6,753 nucleotides of DNA, taken from positions 1-6,753 of the forward strand of contig CAMLSG010000252.1 of the NCBI GenBank assembly GCA_946482635.1. The letters run 5' to 3'. This DNA comes from an uncultured Duganella sp. (GTDB lineage Bacteria; Pseudomonadota; Gammaproteobacteria; Burkholderiales; Burkholderiaceae). The first letter of the stretch is position 1, and every line of letters begins with the position of its first letter. The translations under genes and the position numbers were made by a program. The notes beneath the pieces were generated by a model, which saw only the letters and a program-made list of their open reading frames with translations, did no database searches and was not told the DNA's origin. Of the stretch, positions 1-5,138 are shown in pieces.

Positions 1-13
1 AGGAGCCTGCGCC

Positions 14-991
14 ATGAACCTGCTGCCTACCCGTGCCGAACTCGACGCCGCCGCCACCATCGTTTATGGCGCCATGCCTGCCACGCCGCAGTTCTCCTGG
101 CCGCTGCTCAACGAGGCGCTGGGCACCGAGACTTGGGTCAAGCATGAAAACCACACGCCAATTGGCGCCTTCAAGGTACGCGGCGGGCTGACATACATGC
201 ACCAGCTGGCGCGGCGCGAGACCGGGTTATCCGGTGTGATCGCCGCAACGCGCGGCAACCATGGGCAGTCCGTGGCATTTGCCGCCCGTCGCCATGGACT
301 GCGTGCCGTCATCGTCGTCCCGCAAGGGAACAGCGTGGAAAAGAACGCCGCCGTGCGTGCGCTGGGTGGGGAGTTGATTGAACATGGCGATGATTTCCAG
401 GCGAGCCATGAGTATGCACAGGCACTGGCGCGACGCGAAGGCCTGCACATGATTCCTTCCTGCCACCCCGATGGCGTGGCAGGCGTGGCCAGCTACTGGA
501 TGGAGCTTTTCCATGCGCAGCCCGCGCTCGATACGGTGTTCGTGCCGATCGGGCAAGGATCGGGATTTTGTGCGGCCATCGCAGCGCGGGAAGCGCTGGG
601 CCTGCGCACCCGCGTGATTGGGGTCGTCTCCGGGCATGCCACTGCCTATCTCGATTCTTTCCGCAGCGGCCAGTTGCAGGAAGCGCCGTCGACGACCGAA
701 TTGGCCGATGGCATGGCTTGCCGCCGCCCGCACGCCGGTTCGCTGGCGGTCGTGCAGAAGTATGCAGACGATGTGGTCACAGTCAGCGATGAAGAAGTGG
801 CGCGTGCGATCCGGCTGTATTACCGGGCGACGCATAACCTGGCCGAAGGCGCGGGCGCGGCGGCGCTGGCGGCGGCTTTGCGCCTCAAGCACGATCCGCG
901 CGTGGCGGGGTGCAAGGTGGGGCTGCCGCTGACCGGGGCCAATGTCGATGCGGAGAAGATCATGCGGGTGTTGTCAGAGGTGTTGCCATGA
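14..991 (+). CDS. PLP-dependent threonine/serine dehydratase-like protein (fold type II, no ACT domain)
   Basis: This 325-residue cytoplasmic enzyme probably deaminates a hydroxy-amino acid such as threonine or serine to a 2-oxo acid and ammonia. The PLP lysine is K54 in PIGAFKVRGG, a variant of the usual SFKxRG. The substrate/cofactor loop TRGNHGQ is at 79-85, and the phosphate-binding Gly-rich loop is GQGSG at 180-184, where IlvA-type enzymes usually have GGGGL. The C-terminal core has NLAEGAGAAALAA at 275-287 and PLTGANVD at 305-312. Biosynthetic IlvA is about 500 residues with C-terminal regulatory domains; here the chain ends after the catalytic core, so allosteric control by isoleucine is not expected. 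The start has an AGGAG Shine-Dalgarno at 1-5, 8 nt upstream. The stop overlaps the transporter start by 4 bp (ATGA), implying co-translation. The family is clear, but the substrate is inferred; hydroxy-aspartate or another beta-hydroxy amino acid is also possible. Confidence 0.85.
   Translation: MNLLPTRAELDAAATIVYGAMPATPQFSWPLLNEALGTETWVKHENHTPIGAFKVRGGLTYMHQLARRETGLSGVIAATRGNHGQSVAFAARRHGLRAVIVVPQGNSVEKNAAVRALGGELIEHGDDFQASHEYAQALARREGLHMIPSCHPDGVAGVASYWMELFHAQPALDTVFVPIGQGSGFCAAIAAREALGLRTRVIGVVSGHATAYLDSFRSGQLQEAPSTTELADGMACRRPHAGSLAVVQKYADDVVTVSDEEVARAIRLYYRATHNLAEGAGAAALAAALRLKHDPRVAGCKVGLPLTGANVDAEKIMRVLSEVLP
976..980 (+). promoter_or_regulatory. Shine-Dalgarno that supports the 988 start of the transporter gene
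   Basis: AGAGG lies 7 nt before the ATG at 988, inside the end of the dehydratase gene. It favours 988 over two other in-frame ATGs, 1075 and 1156. The 1156 ATG sits only 1 nt after AAGG, too close for a normal ribosome binding site. The choice matters because 988 places the palindromic element inside the coding sequence. Confidence 0.5.
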
Positions 992-2013
992 CGCCGTATT
1001 CGCATGATGGGCCTTCGTGGGAGCTTGACCGCCAAACCGGTAACCCGGTGCCTGACCCGCAGGGTCAGGCACCGATGACGCGGCGGCTGCGGGCGGGTGT
1101 CAGGCCCCGTGGGCCAGACACCGAACTGCCGGTTTTGGCCGGCGAAACCCAAGGCATGCTGCTAGGCTTCATCGGCGTCGCCATCTTCAGCCTGACGCTG
1201 CCCTTCACCCGCCTGGCGGTAGCCGGCCTCGACCCAATCTTCGTGGCCATGGGCCGTGCCGTTGCAGCAGCTGTACTGGCCCTGTGCTGGCTACGCTGGA
1301 AACGCGCCCCGCTGCCGGCGCGCGCCCAGTTGCCCACCCTGCTGGCGGTTTCCGTCGGCTGCGTGATCGGCTTCCCGCTGCTGACGTCACTCGCCATGCG
1401 CACCCTGCCCGCCTCGCACGGCGCGGTGCTGGTCGGGATCCTGCCGCTGGCAACCGCCCTGTTCGCGGCCTTGCGCGGCCACGAACGCCCGTCCCCCGGT
1501 TTCTGGTGCATGGCCGCCGCAGGCAGCGCCCTGGTAGTCGGCTTTGCGCTACGCCAGTCGGGCGGCGGCCTGCATGCGGCCGACCTAGCGGTCTTCGCCG
1601 CTGTGGGACTGGCTGCCATGGGCTATGCCGAAGGCGGCCGCCTGTCGCAAACCATGGGCGGCGAACAGGTAATCGGCTGGGCGCTCGTGCTGTCCCTGCC
1701 GCTGGCCGCGCCGGCCACCATCTGGCTGCTATGGCGCGACTGGACCAGCATTGCTGCCGCACCAGCCAGCGCCTGGCTGGGCTTCAGCTACGTCTCCGTG
1801 TTTTCCATGTTCATCGGCTTCTTTTTCTGGTACCGGGGCATGGCGCTGGGCGGCGTGGCAAGGGTCGGCCAGGTGCAGTTGGCGCAGCCCGGATTATCGT
1901 TGGTCGCCGCTGCCGTGGTCCTGAACGAAACTTTGCAAATTGAGCATATTCTGTTCACTTTTGCCGTAATTGCCGTTGTCGGCGCAGGAAAACGCATGAA
2001 AGTGGCCCGTTGA
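988..2013 (+). CDS. EamA/DMT-superfamily inner-membrane transporter with an inserted N-terminal segment
   Basis: From ATG 988 the product has 341 residues. Residues 56-336 hold about ten hydrophobic segments in two related halves (about 59-188 and 200-333), the standard EamA arrangement. Typical landmarks are an early MLLGFIGVAIFSLTLPFTRL-like first helix, SHGAVLVGILPLATALFA at 143-160, and a late QLAQPGLSLVAAAVVLNE at 297-314. Such proteins usually export amino acids or other metabolites; here the substrate is unknown, but coupling to a dehydratase suggests an amino-acid-related compound. Family members are usually near 300 residues. The excess comes from residues 18-54, encoded by a palindromic repeat element. 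Removing those 37 codons gives 304 residues and an uninterrupted ELDRQT-QGMLLGF. The extension is Pro/Arg-rich and would lie in the cytoplasm before helix 1. An alternative start at 1156 would give a 285-residue protein lacking it, but that start has poor ribosome-binding support. Confidence 0.85.
   Translation: MTPYSHDGPSWELDRQTGNPVPDPQGQAPMTRRLRAGVRPRGPDTELPVLAGETQGMLLGFIGVAIFSLTLPFTRLAVAGLDPIFVAMGRAVAAAVLALCWLRWKRAPLPARAQLPTLLAVSVGCVIGFPLLTSLAMRTLPASHGAVLVGILPLATALFAALRGHERPSPGFWCMAAAGSALVVGFALRQSGGGLHAADLAVFAAVGLAAMGYAEGGRLSQTMGGEQVIGWALVLSLPLAAPATIWLLWRDWTSIAAAPASAWLGFSYVSVFSMFIGFFFWYRGMALGGVARVGQVQLAQPGLSLVAAAVVLNETLQIEHILFTFAVIAVVGAGKRMKVAR
1046..1074. repeat. Perfect hairpin 1 of the composite element
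   Basis: CGGTGCCTGACCC (1046-1058) pairs perfectly with GGGTCAGGCACCG (1062-1074) around the 3-nt loop GCA. No T-tract follows and the hairpin is inside a reading frame, so it is not read as a terminator, although it could slow ribosomes or affect mRNA stability. Confidence 0.85.
1096..1122. repeat. Near-perfect hairpin 2 of the composite element
   Basis: GGTGTCAGGCCC (1096-1107) faces GGGCCAGACACC (1111-1122) around the loop CGT. Eleven of 12 positions pair; the exception is A1102 opposite A1116. It has the same stem and loop length as hairpin 1 and related arm sequences, with several paired positions changed on both sides. Confidence 0.8.
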
Positions 2014-2015
2014 CC

Positions 2016-2046
2016 GTGACGAATTCGGCAACGTGCAGAGTACAAT
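2016..2046 (+). promoter_or_regulatory. Possible sigma70-type promoter for the ridA-like gene
   Basis: The 68-nt gap after the transporter contains TACAAT (2041-2046), five of six matches to the -10 consensus. GTGACG (2016-2021) is a weak -35 candidate, four of six, with a rather long 19-nt spacer. The only ribosome-binding hint is GGAAA at 2073-2077, close to the ATG at 2082. The gap and a fair -10 box make a start of transcription here plausible, but the -35 is poor. Confidence 0.4.
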
Positions 2047-2081
2047 AGCGTATTCACGGAACCTTTTTTCTTGGAAATCAC

Positions 2082-2540
2082 ATGTCTGTCTACGAAAAAC
2101 TGAAGTCGCTCGATATCACGCTGGCATCCCCAGCTACCCCAGCGGCCGCCTACGTCATGTACGTACAAACCGGCAACCTGGTATTCATTTCCGGCCACAT
2201 CGCCAAGAAAGACGGCGCGCCATGGGTCGGCCAACTGGGCAAGAATATCTCGACCGAAGAAGGCAAACAGGCAGCACGTTCCATCGCCATCGACCTGATC
2301 GGCACCCTGCAGGCGGCCTGCGGCGGCGACCTGACCCGCGTCAAGCGCATCGTCAAGGTCATGAGCCTGGTCAATTCCACTCCTGATTTCACCGAACAGC
2401 ACCTGGTCACCAACGGCTGCTCCGAGCTGCTGGGCGAAGTGTTCGGCGACGCCGGCAAGCACGCCCGCTCCGCCTTTGGCGTGGCGCAGATCCCGCTGGG
2501 CTCCTGCGTTGAAATTGAACTGATTGCCGAAATCGCCTGA
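2082..2540 (+). CDS. RidA-family (YjgF/YER057c/UK114) protein
   Basis: A 152-residue cytoplasmic protein of the RidA/chorismate-mutase-like fold, whose members form trimers and hydrolyse enamine/imine intermediates such as 2-aminoacrylate to 2-oxo acids. Lining up its C-terminus with E. coli RidA from memory, the segment ARSAFGVAQIPLGSCVEIE matches the RidA active-site stretch. R129 corresponds to the carboxylate-binding Arg105, and E144 to Glu120. The N-terminal strand has GNLVFISGHI at 31-40. At 152 residues it is longer than archetypal RidA (about 128) and resembles the longer Atu1372-like branch, so its exact substrate is uncertain. It precedes the aminotransferase by 13 nt and is probably co-transcribed with it. 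A dehydratase that would generate RidA substrates lies one gene upstream. The ATG at 2082 is followed directly by the expected N-terminus; the ribosome binding site is weak. Confidence 0.88.
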   Translation: MSVYEKLKSLDITLASPATPAAAYVMYVQTGNLVFISGHIAKKDGAPWVGQLGKNISTEEGKQAARSIAIDLIGTLQAACGGDLTRVKRIVKVMSLVNSTPDFTEQHLVTNGCSELLGEVFGDAGKHARSAFGVAQIPLGSCVEIELIAEIA

Positions 2541-2553
2541 TACGAGACTTACT

Positions 2554-3747
2554 ATGAAAATCGAAAACCAAAACCCATTGCAGTGGAACTTCTCCGAGCG
2601 CGCCAAAGGCATGCAGGCTTCCTTCATCCGTGAGATCCTGAAGGTCACCCAGCAGCCTGAAATCACCTCCTTCGCCGGCGGCCTGCCTTCGCCAGCCACC
2701 TTCCCGGTGGAGATCATGCAGGCAGCGTTCGACAAAGTGCTGTCGACCAACGGCAAAGTCGCCCTGCAATACGGCCCGACCGACGGCTACATGCCGCTGC
2801 GCCAGTGGATCGCCGATTCGCTGTCCCAGAACGGCGCCAAGATCGCTCCGGAACAGGTGCTGATGGTGTCCGGTTCGCAGCAGGCGCTGGACCTGATCGG
2901 CAAGGTGCTGATCGACGAAGGCAGCAAGGTGCTGGTCGAGACCCCGTCCTACCTGGGCGCGCTGCAGGCGTTCTCGGTGTACCGTCCTGAATTCCATTCC
3001 GTCGCCACCGACGAACATGGCCTGGTGCCATCGTCGCTGGACGCCATCGCCGAAGGCGCGCGCCTGCTGTACGCGCTGCCGAACTTCCAGAACCCGACCG
3101 GCCGTTCGCTGTCCGTGGCGCGCCGCCAGGAACTGGTGGAGACCTGCGCCCGCCTGAACCTGCCGCTGATCGAAGACGATCCATATGGCGCGCTGTCCTA
3201 TACCGGCCAGCCTAGCCCGAAGATGGTCGCCATGAATCCGGAAGGCGTGATCTACATGGGTTCCTTCTCCAAGGTGCTGACCCCGGGCATCCGCCTGGGC
3301 TACGTCGTGGCTCCGCTGCCGATGGTGCGCCGCCTGGAACTGGCCAAGCAAGCCGCCGACCTGCACACCGCGCAACTGACCCAGATGGTGGTGCACGAAG
3401 TGGTGAAGGACGGCTTCCTGGACAAGCACATCCCGACCATCCGCGAACTGTACGGCAACCAGTGCAAGGCCATGCTGGACGCGATGGACCAGCACTTCCC
3501 GAAAGAAGCCACCTGGACCAAGCCGGACGGCGGCATGTTCATCTGGGTCGAGCTGCCACAGCACATCAACGCCATGGAACTGCTGGACGAAGCGATCAAG
3601 AACAAGATCGCCTTCGTGCCTGGCGCACCGTTCTACGCCAACGAGCCAGCCACCAACACCCTGCGCCTGTCCTTCGTGACCGTGCCGCCGGATCGCATCC
3701 GCGCCGGCATCGAAGTGCTGGGCAAGCTGATCAAAGCTCGCATGTAA
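2554..3747 (+). CDS. PLP-dependent class I aminotransferase (ARO8/LysN/KAT II-like)
   Basis: A 397-residue cytoplasmic fold-type I aminotransferase. The PLP-binding lysine is K240 in GSFSKVLTPGIRLGY (236-250). N180 in NFQNPTG, and D209 and Y211 in DDPYG, fit the cofactor pocket. R371 in TLRLSF fits the substrate-carboxylate arginine. The N-terminal SFAGGLPSP at 39-47 is typical of the branch containing 2-aminoadipate and kynurenine/aromatic aminotransferases, including proteins related to MocR C-terminal domains; no GntR DNA-binding domain is present here. The ATG at 2554 was chosen because an in-frame ATG at 2524 lies inside the ridA-like gene and would add ten unrelated residues. A weak GAGA precedes 2554 by 6 nt, so coupling to the upstream stop codon is likely. 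The substrate cannot be fixed from sequence; 2-aminoadipate, aromatic or branched-chain amino acids are all possible. Confidence 0.9.
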   Translation: MKIENQNPLQWNFSERAKGMQASFIREILKVTQQPEITSFAGGLPSPATFPVEIMQAAFDKVLSTNGKVALQYGPTDGYMPLRQWIADSLSQNGAKIAPEQVLMVSGSQQALDLIGKVLIDEGSKVLVETPSYLGALQAFSVYRPEFHSVATDEHGLVPSSLDAIAEGARLLYALPNFQNPTGRSLSVARRQELVETCARLNLPLIEDDPYGALSYTGQPSPKMVAMNPEGVIYMGSFSKVLTPGIRLGYVVAPLPMVRRLELAKQAADLHTAQLTQMVVHEVVKDGFLDKHIPTIRELYGNQCKAMLDAMDQHFPKEATWTKPDGGMFIWVELPQHINAMELLDEAIKNKIAFVPGAPFYANEPATNTLRLSFVTVPPDRIRAGIEVLGKLIKARM

Positions 3748-3753
3748 GCCCGC

Positions 3754-3763
3754 CCTGCGCAGG
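3754..3763. promoter_or_regulatory. Palindrome and misplaced AGG abutting the lipase 1 start codon
   Basis: The 16-nt gap between the aminotransferase stop and the lipase 1 ATG ends in the perfect 10-bp palindrome CCTGCGCAGG. Its AGG touches the ATG at 3764, so it cannot serve as a normally spaced Shine-Dalgarno. No better one exists in the gap. Translation of lipase 1 may rely on ribosomes terminating at 3747, or be weak. A regulatory role for the palindrome is only a possibility. Confidence 0.35.
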
Positions 3764-5020
3764 ATGAAGTTCATATCGAGGTTCATCCTCGCAGCCTGGC
3801 TGACAGTCGGCGGCGCGCACGCCGCCGACAGCAAGCCTCCCGTGGTGCTGGTACACGGCTTCCTCGGCTTCGACAACACCACGCTGGGCAGCTCTTTCCG
3901 CTACTGGGGCGGCTTTAACGATATCGCACAGCACATCAAGGCGGCCAGCGGCCGTGAAGTGTTCACCGCCGGCGTCGGGCCGGTCAGTTCGAACTGGGAC
4001 CGCGCCATCGAACTGTATTACCAGATCAAGGGCGGTTGCGCCGACTATGGCGCAGGCCACACGGCGCAGCATGCCGCCGCCGGCCATATCCGGAAGCCTG
4101 CCGGCAAATGCTGGGCGGCAGATCCCTCCGACAATCCAGAAAAATATCCGCTGGCACTGTATCCGCAGTGGGACGCCGCGCACCCGATCCACCTGGTCGG
4201 GCATAGCCAGGGCGGCCAGACCATCCGCACCCTGATCCAGTTGATGGACCAGGGCACCGTCGGCAACGGCAGCGCACGCGGCTGGGTGACCAGCGTCACC
4301 TCCATCGCCACGCCACATAACGGCACCACGCTGCGCGATATCGTGATCGGCTGGCTGCCCGATGCGTCGACGCTGGCCGGGCTGGCCGTGCAGGCCATGG
4401 GCGCCGGCGGTTCCAATGGCGCCGGCTTCAGGTTCCGTCTTGAGCAGTTCAACATGAAGGCCAGCGCGGCGGAGTCGATCGACGACTTTTTCGCGCGCAC
4501 GCGCGGCCACCCGTTTTGGGGCCTGGACAACCACGATTCGGCGCAATGGGAGCTGTCGCCCGATGGCGCCAGCGAATTGAACAGCTGGGTGAAGACTTCG
4601 CCTGACGTTTATTACTTCTCGATCAGCGCGCAAGCGACCGAGTCGCTCAACCTGCTCGGCAAGGATTTCCAGTATCCCCGCCCCGACATGATCTTCTTCC
4701 TGCAGGGCATGGCTGGCGAATGGGTGGTGCCGTCCTTTGGCCAGCACGGCATGGGATCGTTCCAGCAAACCGCCCCCGGCCGCGTGCCCACCGACCAGCG
4801 CTGGTTCGCCAACGACGGCGTGGTCAACACCATCAGCATGGCCGGCCCGGAAGGCAGCAGGATCGAGGCGCTGGCCGGCCAGCCGGTCAAAGGCGTGTGG
4901 AACCACATCGAAACCATGCAGGGCATGGATCACTTCGACGTGATCGGCTGGGACGGCAAGCCTTCAGCCGCGCTGAAGATGTACGACAAGCTGATGGCAA
5001 TCCTTTCGAAACTCGATTAA
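3764..5020 (+). CDS. Secreted triacylglycerol lipase 1 (family I.5/I.6-like alpha/beta hydrolase)
   Basis: A 418-residue secreted lipase/esterase. Residues 1-20 form a Sec signal peptide: MK, a hydrophobic core, then AHA before the cut at 20/21. The oxyanion region is HGFLG at 31-35. The proposed catalytic triad is S148 in GHSQG (146-150), D351 in NDGVVNT, and H390 in MDHFDVIG. The segments YWGG, VGPVSSNWDRA, DYGAGH, SVTSIATPHNGTTL and NSWVKTSP follow the order of Geobacillus lipases, which I recall as YWGG, VGPLSSNWDRA, DYGAAH, SVTTIATPHDGTTL and NQWVQASP. Candidate zinc ligands of that family are kept: D79, H99, D258, with H108 or H103 as the fourth. C92 and C116 could form a disulfide. The gene is a paralogue of the next lipase but lacks that protein's CC-containing loop and has about nine extra residues before the catalytic Asp. 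The start is fixed by the signal peptide despite a poor ribosome site. Confidence 0.92.
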   Translation: MKFISRFILAAWLTVGGAHAADSKPPVVLVHGFLGFDNTTLGSSFRYWGGFNDIAQHIKAASGREVFTAGVGPVSSNWDRAIELYYQIKGGCADYGAGHTAQHAAAGHIRKPAGKCWAADPSDNPEKYPLALYPQWDAAHPIHLVGHSQGGQTIRTLIQLMDQGTVGNGSARGWVTSVTSIATPHNGTTLRDIVIGWLPDASTLAGLAVQAMGAGGSNGAGFRFRLEQFNMKASAAESIDDFFARTRGHPFWGLDNHDSAQWELSPDGASELNSWVKTSPDVYYFSISAQATESLNLLGKDFQYPRPDMIFFLQGMAGEWVVPSFGQHGMGSFQQTAPGRVPTDQRWFANDGVVNTISMAGPEGSRIEALAGQPVKGVWNHIETMQGMDHFDVIGWDGKPSAALKMYDKLMAILSKLD

Positions 5021-5138
5021 GCGGGCCCGCTGGCTCGCCGTGCATTGCGATTGGCTCCGCAGGCACGGTCGTGCGGCAACCGTGCGCAATCTCCCCGTGG
5101 TGAAATGAATTACACAAAAAACCACCGGAGACAACCGC
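5021..5138 (+). promoter_or_regulatory. Spacer between the lipases with inverted repeats, an A-rich leader and a ribosome binding site
   Basis: The 118-nt spacer begins with the palindrome GCGGGCCCGC (5021-5030). It then has GCACGGT (5063-5069) complementary to ACCGTGC (5079-5085), flanked by ATTGCG (5044-5049) and CGCAAT (5085-5090), together an imperfect bulged stem. No T-run follows, so this is not a clear terminator. The last 38 nt are AT-rich for this genome (5101-5121 is mostly A/T), ending in GGAG at 5127-5130, 8 nt before the lipase 2 ATG, a good Shine-Dalgarno. No convincing -35/-10 pair was found. The second lipase could be separately expressed or read through from the first. Confidence 0.45.

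Larger units (their letters stand above)
1031..1140. repeat. Composite palindromic (REP-like) element inside the transporter gene
   Basis: The element has three nested parts. The outer arms are GCCAAACCGG at 1031-1040 and CCGGTTTTGGC at 1129-1139, complementary except for one extra T. Inside are two hairpins, 1046-1074 and 1096-1122, each with 12-13 bp stems and a 3-nt loop. The hairpin arms share the pattern GGTGYCWGRCCC, so they look like diverged copies of one repeat. A short direct repeat AAACC occurs at 1034-1038 and 1145-1149; the offset between copies is 111 bp, a multiple of three. This fits a non-autonomous REP-type element that entered without breaking the frame. No transposase is visible here. 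The mechanism and the target duplication are inferences. Confidence 0.7.

Noticed and set aside
910..987. Upstream in-frame ATG at 910 as the transporter start
   Set aside because: It would overlap the dehydratase by 82 bases, adds 26 residues without membrane or domain character, and has no better ribosome binding site than AGAGG before 988.
1046..1074. Hairpin considered as a rho-independent terminator
   Set aside because: No T-tract follows, it lies inside an open frame 58 nt after a coupled start codon, and a related second hairpin follows; a REP-like element explains it better.
1284..1943. 219-codon open frame on the plus strand within the transporter gene
   Set aside because: It is Arg/Pro/Gly-rich, in another frame of a clear membrane protein gene, with no ribosome binding site or motif.
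2020..2027. Palindrome CGAATTCG in the gap before the ridA-like gene
   Set aside because: Eight bases, expected by chance, and not arranged as an operator around the candidate promoter in a convincing way.
2407..3882. Long open frame of 491 codons on the minus strand
   Set aside because: It lies fully antisense to the aminotransferase and the ends of its neighbours, is rich in His/Gln/Arg/Gly with no recognisable domain, and is explained by GC-rich codon bias of the real gene.
3731..4933. Open frame of 400 codons antisense to lipase 1
   Set aside because: It mirrors the lipase. A similar open frame antisense to lipase 2 (4887-5939) arises because the two lipase genes are homologous, so the similarity is not evidence of a real antisense gene.
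5021..5030. GCGGGCCCGC after lipase 1 considered as a terminator
   Set aside because: The palindrome has no loop and no following T-run, so it cannot be a standard intrinsic terminator.
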